Origin: Rhizobium sp. Q54
Lineage (GTDB): Bacteria; Pseudomonadota; Alphaproteobacteria; Rhizobiales; Beijerinckiaceae
NCBI GenBank assembly: GCA_945901195.1
Contig: CAMDKB010000045.1
Coordinates: 1-15,499, forward strand
Length of the DNA: 15,499 nt
Reading direction: 5' to 3'
The stretch's first letter is position 1, and every line of letters starts with the position of its first letter. This document shows positions 1 to 6,968 of the stretch, piece after piece. The position numbers and the translations under genes are program-made. Below the pieces are notes generated by a model, which did not search any database, was not told the origin of the DNA, and saw only the letters and a program-made list of their open reading frames with translations.

Positions 1-173
1 CGGCCGGGTCCATGACTGATTGAACGAGGCGGTGGAGTGCGCCGACCCGTTCATCATCAGCCTTCATCCGAAAGGCAAAACCAACCTCGTCTGTCAGAGG
101 TTTTTGTATTGGCAAAGCAAGACCCCGCGATAAAGCATGATTGATACATCATATGCGGTTGAGATTAACAAAT

Positions 174-190
174 TACAACTAAAAGTTGTA
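174..190 (-). terminator. AT-rich hairpin just past the metallopeptidase stop
   Basis: A perfect 7-base inverted repeat (TACAACT, loop AAA, AGTTGTA) lies immediately downstream of the metallopeptidase stop codon on the minus strand. It can be lengthened by a wobble pair and two A-T pairs. The bases that follow on the minus strand are only loosely T-rich and there is no clean U tract. It may help end or protect the transcript, but it is not a classical rho-independent terminator. Confidence 0.3.
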
Positions 191-191
191 G

Positions 192-962
192 TTAGATAGT
201 TACGACAACTCCTTTTCCATAGCGGTGCAAACTGGAGCCATGTGCGCTGAGCCAAGCTTCCGGGCGGTCTGTCTCAATACAGATCGAACTGACCAAGGCC
301 CAGAAACGCGCGGAATGATTGAGATGGGTGAGGTGACAGACTTCGTGGGCAGCGAGATAGTCGAGTACGCTGGGCGGTGCGAGGATCAGACGCCAGGAAA
401 AGTTCAAGCCGCCAGAAGCCGTGCAAGAGCCCCAGCGGCTCGAAGTGTCCCGCAAGGTTACGCTGGTTGCCTTCTTGCCAATCGCGCCTGCGTGCCGCCG
501 CACGGCAGCTTCAAGATCGGCCTTCGCGTTCGCCTTGAGGAAATCGGCTACCCGCCGGGTGATGTGCTCCTCCTTGCCTGCAACGCAGAGCAGTTTTGGC
601 TCGACCGTCTCCATACCCGGCAAGACGTTTACGGTGAAATCGGGCGGTGCGGGCTCAATCCATACCGTGCCTCGCATCACCGGTCTGTGCACGATGAGAT
701 GGGGCACGCCTCTGAAGGGTATGATTTCGCCCGGTGCAAATGGGACGGGCGCAGGCAGGCGCTTCAGGCGGGCGCCAATCCAGGCCGCGTGACGTTCGGC
801 AAAATCGCGCGCATCGGCGAGCGCGCTGCGTCTTGGCATAGTGAGCGTGACGTCGCGCGAAGCGGCGCGAATGCGCAGCGTGAAACGGCGTGCGGCAGGC
901 GCGCGCTTGAGCAAAACGCGATAGGTCTCGCCGGAATGATTGACGTCAAGAAAGGCGGACAT
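192..962 (-). CDS. YgjP/DUF45-type zinc metallopeptidase (M48-like), 256 aa
   Basis: Predicted cytoplasmic zinc-dependent metallopeptidase of the YgjP-like (DUF45, also annotated M48 family) group; the substrate is unknown. The zinc motif HEVCH is at residues 206-210, with a third likely ligand at H216 in HLNHS. It is preceded by the family hallmark RDTSSRWGSC (171-180) and the NFSWRLILAP strand (187-196). The N-terminal half carries the usual 'RRFTLRI' and 'FRGVPHLI' strands. Length is normal for the family and there is no signal peptide or membrane segment. The start ATG has no obvious Shine-Dalgarno sequence, but the protein begins where family members usually do. It lies 196 bases downstream of phaZ on the same strand, so co-transcription is possible but not shown. 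Family assignment is secure; physiological role is not known. Confidence 0.9.
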   Translation of the reverse strand: MSAFLDVNHSGETYRVLLKRAPAARRFTLRIRAASRDVTLTMPRRSALADARDFAERHAAWIGARLKRLPAPVPFAPGEIIPFRGVPHLIVHRPVMRGTVWIEPAPPDFTVNVLPGMETVEPKLLCVAGKEEHITRRVADFLKANAKADLEAAVRRHAGAIGKKATSVTLRDTSSRWGSCTASGGLNFSWRLILAPPSVLDYLAAHEVCHLTHLNHSARFWALVSSICIETDRPEAWLSAHGSSLHRYGKGVVVTI

Positions 963-1158
963 GATGGGCCGGGAGTTGCGCGAGGCGAATCATCGACGCA
1001 TCACGATAGATCGGCGTGGGATCGGATGGAATCATCAGTTCAAATACGGGCATGTCTATTTATGGGAGCAGAGCCTAACTTTTTCTCCAAAAACGAACGC
1101 CACTTTTCGCGCGATGCTCACGCCACGACTTCGCACGCGCCAACACAGATACCATGCG

Positions 1159-2418
1159 TCAGGGCTTCTTCCCTGTCGCCGTCATGAACTTGCACATTTC
1201 CGGAACGATTTCGTTGCGGAAGCGAGAACCGTTGAACACGCCGTAGTGACCAACGCTGAGTTGCAGGTGATGCTTCCTGCGCTTGGCGAGAATATTCTTG
1301 CAAAGATCATGCGCCGCTTCGGTCTGGCCGACGCCAGAAATATCGTCGCGTTCGCCTTCCACAGTCATCAGCGCACATTTGCGAATGGCGGCGAGGTCGA
1401 CACTGGCGCCGCGATGCTTGAATGTGCCTTTCGGCAAAGCATGTTCGACGAAAACTTTCTCGACGGTTTCCAGATAGAATTCCGCATCAAGATCCATGAT
1501 CGCGAGATATTCATCATAGAATTCGCGATGCTTTTCAGCGGAGTCTCCATCGCCATCGACAAGATGATTGAACATCTCAAGATGCGCACCGACATGGCGG
1601 TCGATATTCATGGCCATGAAGCCGGACAATTGCAGGAAGCCGGGATAAACCGCGCGGCCCGTGCCTGGATACGGGAATGGGACGTGCACGACGCAGTTCT
1701 TTTGAAACCAGTCCATGCCGCGCTCCTGCGCCAGCTTGTTCACGGCTGTCGGACTGCGCCGCGTGTCGATCGGGCCTCCCATCAACGTGATCGATGACGG
1801 CGCGGCTATATCACCCGCAGCCTCCATCACCGCAGTTGCCGCCAGGAGCGGCACGGAGGGCTGACATACGCCGACAGCGTGGACCGGGATGGATGGCGAT
1901 TCAGCCTGCAGGAATTGAATAATCTCGATGGTGTAATCGATATAATCATTGAGGCTGAAATTGCCCGCGCTGCGCGGCACCATGCGGGCATCGGACCAAT
2001 CGGTGATGTAGATGTCAAAATGCGGCAAGAACGCTTCAACCGTGCCCCGCAACAGCGTTGCATAATGGCCGGACATCGGCGCAACCAGAAGCAATTTTGC
2101 CTGACCCGTTTGCGCAGCAGGAAATTTCCGATGGAAATGCAGCAGATTGCAGTAAGGCTTCTGCCATACGACCTCTTCGTGAACCTGAACGACTTCATTT
2201 CCCATGCGAGTCGTGTCGAGCCCGAAGACCGGCTTGCCGTAGCGGCGCGTCATGCGTTCGAATAATTCAGCCGATGCGGCAATGTTCTTGCCAGCAGAAG
2301 TATGTGCCCAAGGATTAAGCGGGTTTTTGAACAGCAGGCGCGCAGCGTCTGACATGGCGCGCGACGGACTCAGTGCCAAATGCGTCATTTCGTACATCTG
2401 ATAGGCAAAACGGTTCAT
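1159..2418 (-). CDS. phaZ: Intracellular poly(3-hydroxybutyrate) depolymerase, 419 aa
   Basis: Hydrolyses stored polyhydroxybutyrate granules in the cytoplasm, releasing hydroxybutyrate or its oligomers for central metabolism. The N-terminus (MNRFAYQMYEMTHLALSP) and overall length match the intracellular PhaZ family (PHB_depo_C). The lipase-box equivalent is GVCQP, with Cys185 as the predicted nucleophile; a cysteine in place of serine is normal for this family. Asp358 or Asp359 (in EGERDD) and His391 (in VGHYGVFNG) are the likely remaining catalytic residues. An AGGGA Shine-Dalgarno lies a few bases before the ATG. There is no signal peptide, consistent with acting on internal granules. The gene is divergent from regB across a 164-base region that contains a PhaR-like operator. 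No PHB synthesis genes (phaA, phaB, phaC) are in the window. Confidence 0.95.
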   Translation of the reverse strand: MNRFAYQMYEMTHLALSPSRAMSDAARLLFKNPLNPWAHTSAGKNIAASAELFERMTRRYGKPVFGLDTTRMGNEVVQVHEEVVWQKPYCNLLHFHRKFPAAQTGQAKLLLVAPMSGHYATLLRGTVEAFLPHFDIYITDWSDARMVPRSAGNFSLNDYIDYTIEIIQFLQAESPSIPVHAVGVCQPSVPLLAATAVMEAAGDIAAPSSITLMGGPIDTRRSPTAVNKLAQERGMDWFQKNCVVHVPFPYPGTGRAVYPGFLQLSGFMAMNIDRHVGAHLEMFNHLVDGDGDSAEKHREFYDEYLAIMDLDAEFYLETVEKVFVEHALPKGTFKHRGASVDLAAIRKCALMTVEGERDDISGVGQTEAAHDLCKNILAKRRKHHLQLSVGHYGVFNGSRFRNEIVPEMCKFMTATGKKP

Positions 2419-2436
2419 ATCAATTTCCCTGGGGCC

Positions 2437-2442
2437 ATTTTA
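2437..2442 (-). promoter_or_regulatory. Candidate -10 box of phaZ
   Basis: Read on the minus strand this is TAAAAT, one mismatch from TATAAT, about 20 bases upstream of the phaZ start codon. A -35 element at normal spacing would fall near 2460-2465, on the edge of the palindrome at 2453-2463, but no good -35 match is visible. If real, a protein on that palindrome would block the promoter. The call is inference from a short motif. Confidence 0.3.
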
Positions 2443-2452
2443 AGCCCCTTTG

Positions 2453-2463
2453 CTGCCTTGCAG
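2453..2463. promoter_or_regulatory. PhaR-type operator (CTGC-N3-GCAG) upstream of phaZ
   Basis: The sequence CTGCCTTGCAG is a perfect palindrome around a 3-base spacer. It fits the CTGC-N3/4-GCAG pattern reported for PhaR, the PHB-responsive repressor of Paracoccus. It sits 35-45 bases upstream of the PHB depolymerase start codon, where a repressor would overlap a promoter. A second palindrome of the same shape follows at 2469-2483. The motif and its position are seen directly; binding by PhaR is inferred. Confidence 0.5.
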
Positions 2464-2468
2464 AATTT

Positions 2469-2483
2469 TTGTGCAATGCACAA
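2469..2483. promoter_or_regulatory. Second TGC-N3-GCA palindrome in the phaZ-regB region
   Basis: TTGTGCAATGCACAA is a perfect 6-base inverted repeat around AAT. It has the same TGC-N3-GCA core as the neighbouring operator at 2453-2463, and the two centres are 18 bases apart. Tandem TGC-rich sites are described for PhaR, so this may be the second half of a double operator. It could also serve the divergent regB promoter. Confidence 0.4.
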
Positions 2484-2582
2484 TAGCTGATCACGGCATC
2501 CCCGACAACCGGGAATTTTGGTAGTATTCTCCAGACTGATTACGCAAGAGTTAGGCAGGCGAGGGTACAAAGGAAATAGTCG

Positions 2583-3920
2583 ATGTCGTTGATAACCGGT
2601 TCTGAACCAGGTGCGCGGGCACGCCGCCTGAGGCTGGATACACTGACTGGCTTGCGCTGGATGGCGGTCGCGGGCCAATCGGCGGCGATTTTCGTGACGC
2701 ATTTCTGGCTGGGTTTCAAACTGCCGGTTGTTATAGCCTTTGTGGTGGTGGCAGCCTCGGCTTGGTTAAACATTGGCCTTCGACTGCGCTATCCCGTAAC
2801 CCAGCGGCTTGAGGATGGTCCGGCGACCTACCTGTTGGGCTATGACATCCTGCAGCTGTCGTGCTTGCTGTATCTTACAGGGGGATTGCAGAACCCCTTT
2901 GCGCTGCTGTTTCTGGCGCCGGTCATGATTGCGGCCGTTTCGCTCCCGATACCCAGGGTTGCCGCGCTGATAGTGCTGATGGTGATGGCTGCTACATTTC
3001 TCGCGTTTTTCCATCTCCCCTTGCCCTGGCATGAGGAAACAGCCCTTGAGATGCCGTTTTTGTATCTGGCTGGTGTCTGGCTTGCGCTTGTGCTGGGCGC
3101 CGGCTTCGTCACTGTTTACGCCTCTCGCGTATCGAGCGAAGCCCGGTTGCTGGCGGACGCGCTGACCGCCACCGAACTTGTGCTGGCCCGCGAACAACAT
3201 TTGACGCAGCTTGACGGCATCGCGGCTGCGGTCGCGCATGAACTGGGGACCCCGCTGGCAACCATCACCCTGGTGGTGAAAGAAATCCAGAAGCAGCTTC
3301 CACCCGACAATGTGATGAAGGAAGACATCGATCTGCTGGCGCAGGAAGTACAGCGCTGCCGAACGATTCTTGGCAAGCTCTCATCGCTCGGCAACGAGAC
3401 CGAGGGCATGTGGGCGTCGCAGACGCTTTTGCATCTGCTCGAGGAAGTGGTTGAGCCGGTTCGCAATTTCGGCGTTGAACTCGACATCAAGACACAGGGC
3501 GAAGACCCGGAACCGTTTTGTATCCGCAACCCCGGCATTCTCTATGGACTGGGTAATCTGACTGAAAATGCCGTCGATTTTGCCAAATCAAAGGTGACTA
3601 TTTCCGCAGAATGGTCTGCCGGGCGGGTCAAGATATCCATCCGGGACGATGGCCCCGGCTTTTCACTCGATGTTCTGGGCCGCCTCGGCGAACCCTATGT
3701 CACTACGCGTGCGGCCTCCGACCGGCGCGCCAAGTCTGAGGAATCACCCGGTCTTGGACTAGGGCTTTTCGTGGCCAAGACATTGCTGGAACGCTCGGGC
3801 GCGACGATGACGATGACGAATGCGCCCGCACCGGCGCTCGGCGCATGGATCGACGTTGTATGGCCACGCAGCGAATTCGAACGGGATACTCACCGCGACT
3901 CCAGGCCCCTTGTGGCTTAA
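2583..3920 (+). CDS. regB: Redox sensor histidine kinase RegB/ActS/PrrB, 445 aa
   Basis: Membrane-bound sensor kinase that reports the redox state of the quinone pool or respiratory chain and phosphorylates RegA. The N-terminal part (about 25-180) holds the multi-helix membrane domain. It includes GGLQNPF at 100-106, which fits the GGxxNPF ubiquinone-binding motif of RegB. The H-box HELGTPLAT has the phosphoacceptor His219. Cys259 (EVQRCRTIL) corresponds to the redox-active cysteine of RegB. The ATPase domain has an N-box (NLTENA, 325-330), a G1 box (DDGPGF, 355-360) and a G2 box (GLGLGLF, 390-396). A good Shine-Dalgarno (AAAGGA) precedes the ATG. regA follows after 92 bases on the same strand. 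All key residues are present. Confidence 0.95.
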   Translation: MSLITGSEPGARARRLRLDTLTGLRWMAVAGQSAAIFVTHFWLGFKLPVVIAFVVVAASAWLNIGLRLRYPVTQRLEDGPATYLLGYDILQLSCLLYLTGGLQNPFALLFLAPVMIAAVSLPIPRVAALIVLMVMAATFLAFFHLPLPWHEETALEMPFLYLAGVWLALVLGAGFVTVYASRVSSEARLLADALTATELVLAREQHLTQLDGIAAAVAHELGTPLATITLVVKEIQKQLPPDNVMKEDIDLLAQEVQRCRTILGKLSSLGNETEGMWASQTLLHLLEEVVEPVRNFGVELDIKTQGEDPEPFCIRNPGILYGLGNLTENAVDFAKSKVTISAEWSAGRVKISIRDDGPGFSLDVLGRLGEPYVTTRAASDRRAKSEESPGLGLGLFVAKTLLERSGATMTMTNAPAPALGAWIDVVWPRSEFERDTHRDSRPLVA

Positions 3921-3937
3921 TTGCTGGAAAAGTCGCC

Positions 3938-3962
3938 CGATTGGTCTATTAGTAGACAATCG
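3938..3962 (+). other. Hairpin in the regB-regA gap
   Basis: The left arm CGATTGGTCTA (3938-3948) and right arm TAGACAATCG (3953-3962) pair completely apart from one bulged G, around a TTAG loop. No T-run follows, so it is not a standard terminator. The octamer CGCCCGAT occurs at 3934-3941 and again at 3965-3972, flanking the hairpin. It could lower expression of regA relative to regB, stabilise a processed mRNA end, or be an operator. Function is not known. Confidence 0.4.
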
Positions 3963-4012
3963 TGCGCCCGATACCTGATTGGTGACACACGAATGGATGA
4001 AAGCCGGATCAG

Positions 4013-4591
4013 ATGAGCGAGCTAGCCCCAGTGACACCTGCCTCTTCGCTTCAGACCGCTGCAGCTGAGGACAAAACGCTCTTGATCGTCGATGACGACA
4101 AGCCATTCCTGACCCGCTTGTCCCGCGCCATGGAAGCGCGCGGATTCGTGGTTACAACGGCAGACACTGTCGCAGACGGCCTTGCGGCCATCTCCAGGAC
4201 GCCGCCAGCGTTCGCTGTCATTGACCTCAGGCTTGCGGACGGCACCGGTCTTGATGTCATCTCGCAGCTCAAGGAAAAGCGCCCGGATTCGCGTGGCATT
4301 ATTCTGACGGGGTACGGCAATATCGCAACCGCGGTGACCGCTGTAAAACTCGGCGCATTTGATTATCTCGCCAAACCAGCCGACGCTGACGAGATCTATA
4401 GTGCGTTGATGGCGACCCAGCACGACAAGGCGCAATTGCCGGAAAATCCAATGTCCGCTGATCGCGTGCGCTGGGAGCACATTCAGCGCATCTATGAATT
4501 GTGCAGCCGGAATGTCTCGGAGACGGCACGACGTCTCAACATGCATCGCCGTACCTTGCAGCGCATTCTCGCCAAGCGCGCACCGCGCTAG
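4013..4591 (+). CDS. regA: Redox response regulator RegA/ActR/PrrA, 192 aa
   Basis: Cytoplasmic response regulator phosphorylated by RegB. In relatives it controls photosynthesis, nitrogen fixation, carbon fixation and respiration genes. The receiver domain (about 20-135) has the acidic triad in IVDDDK (25-30), phosphoacceptor Asp71 (VIDLRLADG), the switch Thr99 and Lys121 (YLAKPAD). The C-terminal Fis-type helix-turn-helix (about 154-190, ending NMHRRTLQRILAKRAPR) is the highly conserved RegA DNA-binding region. The usual proline-rich linker is present only in short form (LPENP, 142-146). The start ATG has a poor Shine-Dalgarno. It overlaps by ATGA with an 8-codon reading frame that begins at 3993, which may couple translation. 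Its stop codon interlocks with that of the convergent mmcB. Confidence 0.95.
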   Translation: MSELAPVTPASSLQTAAAEDKTLLIVDDDKPFLTRLSRAMEARGFVVTTADTVADGLAAISRTPPAFAVIDLRLADGTGLDVISQLKEKRPDSRGIILTGYGNIATAVTAVKLGAFDYLAKPADADEIYSALMATQHDKAQLPENPMSADRVRWEHIQRIYELCSRNVSETARRLNMHRRTLQRILAKRAPR

Positions 4592-5082
4592 AAATTTTGT
4601 GTCGCGCCAGGGTCCGCCAGATTGTGCAGACGATCGGCAGCGCAGCGCGCAAAGGCAAGCAATGTCACACGGCGGCGCGCGCCGTTGGCTTTCGTGACAG
4701 GCGCTTCGCGCAGGATGCATGCCGCATAGGAATCAGCGACAATCAGGCCGCTGTCACCGGGAATAACGCCTTCAGGCATATTGGCGTCGACCGCAAAATA
4801 GAAGCTATCGCAATAGTCGAGATAGTCCTGCCATTTCTGATCGGCGCGAAAATCTGCGACGCATGATTTCACTTCGATGATATGGATCGAGCCGTCGGCG
4901 GCCAGGCAAACGATATCGGCCCGGCGGCCATTGACCAGCGGTAATTCGGTAACGCTTGAGCACCCGAGACTGCGCATAAGCCTTTGCGTGCCTCGCATGA
5001 TTGAGGCGGCGGCCGGCGATTGCCGGCCATCGGTGATGACGAACGGTTCAGCGCACTTGTTGCTTGCGATTAAGTTTGTCAC
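4588..5082 (-). CDS. mmcB: MmcB-type DNA repair protein (PD-(D/E)xK-like), 164 aa
   Basis: Predicted nuclease-like DNA repair protein of the MmcB family, named from Caulobacter, where mmcB is induced by mitomycin C independently of SOS. The restriction-endonuclease-like core is visible: TELPL, then GRRAD with the first acidic residue, then IIEVKS with the E-x-K pair, followed by DFRADQKWQDY and the GLIVADSYAACILREAP segment. An open frame extends upstream into btuD, up to 5247. I chose the GTG at 5082 because an AAAGG Shine-Dalgarno lies 7 bases before it and it follows the btuD stop by 34 bases. The extra upstream residues do not resemble the family. It is the last gene of the btuBCD operon by position. 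Its stop codon overlaps that of regA in a shared CTAG. Confidence 0.85.
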   Translation of the reverse strand: MTNLIASNKCAEPFVITDGRQSPAAASIMRGTQRLMRSLGCSSVTELPLVNGRRADIVCLAADGSIHIIEVKSCVADFRADQKWQDYLDYCDSFYFAVDANMPEGVIPGDSGLIVADSYAACILREAPVTKANGARRRVTLLAFARCAADRLHNLADPGATQNF

Positions 5083-5116
5083 GATTATCGCCTTTGCGGG
5101 GACAAGACGCACGATA

Positions 5117-5890
5117 TTACTGCCGGGCGATTGCAACGGCCCTGACGCCATCAATTTCGGCCTGAAGGAATCGCACGCCAAATATACGCTCCAATATGCC
5201 GGAGTCGAGAAGGCTGCCAGGCGCGCCATCGCCGGCGATGACACCATCTTCGAGCGCGATCATGCGTGTTGCATAACGCGTGGCCAGGCTGATGTCGTGC
5301 GAGACCGCCACGACAAGGCGGCCTGCCTGCGCGGCGACGGCGAGCCGTTGCATTGTGGCGATCTGATGAGCGGGATCGAGCGAGGCGGTTGGCTCATCTG
5401 CAAGGATCACAGGCGTATCGGAAGCCAGAACACGCGCCAGCAGCACACGAGACAATTCACCGCCCGACAAATCTGTCGCCGGAAGATCCGCCAGATGAGC
5501 GGCGTCGCAATCTTCAAGAGCTTTTTTTACCAGTGAATTATCCACTTTGGTCAAACGCTGGAGCGAAGCGCCGAACGGCATTCGTCCGAGTGCAACAACT
5601 TCACGCACGCGCATGGGCCAATGCACCCCGCCATTCTGCGGCAGGTAGCTGATCGTCCTGGCCCGCAAGGAGGGCGCACAGATAGCTAGATCGCCGCCAT
5701 TGAGCCGCAACCTCCCCTTGAAGGGCGCCTGCCCGGCAAGTGCGCGCAGCAAGGTCGTCTTGCCCGCGCCATTTGGACCAACGATGGCGATGAACTCGCC
5801 GGCCTGCATCGTGAAGGCGCAATCGTGCAGGATAGCACGACCAGCAATACTGACGGCGAGCGAGTGAGCTTCAAAAATCGGCGGGTTCAT
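5117..5890 (-). CDS. btuD: Cobalamin ABC transporter ATP-binding protein, 257 aa
   Basis: ATPase subunit that powers B12 transport through BtuC across the inner membrane. It has Walker A GPNGAGKT (38-45), Q-loop Gln85 (YLPQNGG), signature LSGGE (141-145), Walker B VILADE (161-166) and switch His198 (VSHD). Sequence alone fits the wider FepC/HmuV/BtuD family, which also carries haem and iron chelates. The cobalamin assignment rests on the riboswitch at the head of the operon. The start codon overlaps the btuC stop in ATGA, so the two are probably translationally coupled. Confidence 0.88.
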   Translation of the reverse strand: MNPPIFEAHSLAVSIAGRAILHDCAFTMQAGEFIAIVGPNGAGKTTLLRALAGQAPFKGRLRLNGGDLAICAPSLRARTISYLPQNGGVHWPMRVREVVALGRMPFGASLQRLTKVDNSLVKKALEDCDAAHLADLPATDLSGGELSRVLLARVLASDTPVILADEPTASLDPAHQIATMQRLAVAAQAGRLVVAVSHDISLATRYATRMIALEDGVIAGDGAPGSLLDSGILERIFGVRFLQAEIDGVRAVAIARQ

Positions 5891-6927
5891 GGGGGATTGC
5901 TCCCGAACAGGCCTTTGCGGGTGACCACGAGCCAGATGAACCAGGGTGCGCCGATGAGTGCGGTCAATACGCCGACGCGGACTTCAGTCGTGGAAGGGAT
6001 AAGGCGGACAAGCACGTCGGCTGTTGCTGTGAGGCTAGCGCCGCACAGCATTGAAGGCAGCAAGGCCCGCCCGGGGTCGCCGCCGCAGCACGGACGCACA
6101 AGATGCGGCGCGACCAGGCCGACAAAGCCAATGGCCCCCGAGACAGACACCGCCGCGCCGATGCCAAGAGAAATGCCAGCGCCTGTGAGCAGGGCGACGC
6201 GCGCAACATTAACGCCTAGGGATTGCGCGGCTTCTTCACCGAGGGTGAGCGCCGTATAGGCCGACTGGCAGCTAAAAAGCACAACACCTCCGGCCAGCAT
6301 GAAGGGAAAGGCTATGGCGACATGCACCATCGAGCGGTCTTCAAACGAGCCCATCAACCAGAACACGATCTCCATGACTGCATAAGGGTTAGGAGAAATA
6401 CTTATGATGAACGACATGGCTGCGCCTGTCAGGCTCGCAAGACCGAGCCCCGCCAGCAGCAATGTCAGAATATTTTGTCGCTTGCGGATCAACACAAGTA
6501 TGAGAGCCATCGCGCAACCCGCTCCTGTCATGGCTGCGATGGCTATTGTGAGCGAATTTGCTGATGCTGCGCCCGTATAAAGCACGGCAACGGCTCCAAG
6601 CGCTGCCGCTTGCGGCGTGCCCAGTACCGCCGGTTCCGCCAGAGGATTGCGCGTGAGCGCCTGAATCGCTGCACCGGCAAGGCCGAGCATCGCGCCAACA
6701 CCAACAGCCAGCAGCATGCGTGGAAGCCGGATTTCGCGCACGATGATCGCAGCTATTTCATCGCTACCGGTCAATCCGCGTAGAGCGCTCGTCACGGAAA
6801 TCTGGCTCGCACCAACAAGCAGCGAGGCGACAGCGGCGAGACACAGCACGCAAACAAGCACAAGATTGATCGCGAACGGGCGATGGCTATCGCGCGAATT
6901 GCTGTGCGCCTCTGCTTCAAAGCCCAT
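5887..6927 (-). CDS. btuC: Cobalamin ABC transporter permease (FecCD family), 346 aa
   Basis: Inner-membrane permease that would form the B12 channel as a dimer with BtuD. After a short polar N-terminus it has a run of hydrophobic helices typical of the roughly ten-helix FecCD family. Recognisable blocks are RLPRMLLAVGVGAMLGLAG, the conserved NPLAEPAVLGTP loop, the SLGVNVARV coupling segment that contacts the ATPase, and GFVGLVAPHLVR. The usual residues after the last block are replaced by PCCGGDPGR; the paired cysteines are a little unusual. It begins 28 bases after the btuB stop, with GGTGA upstream as a possible ribosome site, and overlaps btuD by 4 bases. The substrate is inferred from the riboswitch. 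Confidence 0.9.
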   Translation of the reverse strand: MGFEAEAHSNSRDSHRPFAINLVLVCVLCLAAVASLLVGASQISVTSALRGLTGSDEIAAIIVREIRLPRMLLAVGVGAMLGLAGAAIQALTRNPLAEPAVLGTPQAAALGAVAVLYTGAASANSLTIAIAAMTGAGCAMALILVLIRKRQNILTLLLAGLGLASLTGAAMSFIISISPNPYAVMEIVFWLMGSFEDRSMVHVAIAFPFMLAGGVVLFSCQSAYTALTLGEEAAQSLGVNVARVALLTGAGISLGIGAAVSVSGAIGFVGLVAPHLVRPCCGGDPGRALLPSMLCGASLTATADVLVRLIPSTTEVRVGVLTALIGAPWFIWLVVTRKGLFGSNPP

Positions 6928-6946
6928 TGGTCACCGGGTTGATGTT

Positions 6947-6968
6947 GTCACCATGTCACCATGTCACC
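6947..6968. repeat. Octamer GTCACCAT in 2.75 tandem copies at the btuB end
   Basis: GTCACCAT occurs at 6947-6954 and 6955-6962, followed by GTCACC at 6963-6968. The repeat covers the last codons and stop of btuB and part of the gap before btuC. It looks like slippage or duplication. Because the stop lies within the repeat, copy number changes could move the end of BtuB or the distance to btuC. Confidence 0.75.

Noticed and set aside
1..191. Possible gene remnant before the metallopeptidase (a frame of about 37 codons from 20, TTG start, stop near 131)
   Set aside because: It has no ATG, no ribosome site and no recognisable motif, and it is too short to judge.
225..1187. Long plus-strand open frame (320 codons) opposite the metallopeptidase
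   Set aside because: It is fully antisense to a gene with clear catalytic motifs, has no domain of its own, and is explained by codon bias of the opposite strand.
940..1797. Plus-strand open frame (285 codons) opposite phaZ
   Set aside because: It is a mirror of the PhaZ coding frame with no recognisable domain or ribosome site.
5083..5247. Upstream extension of mmcB into btuD (start at 5247)
   Set aside because: The extra residues overlap the btuD end, do not resemble the family, and a GTG with a good ribosome site exists at 5082.
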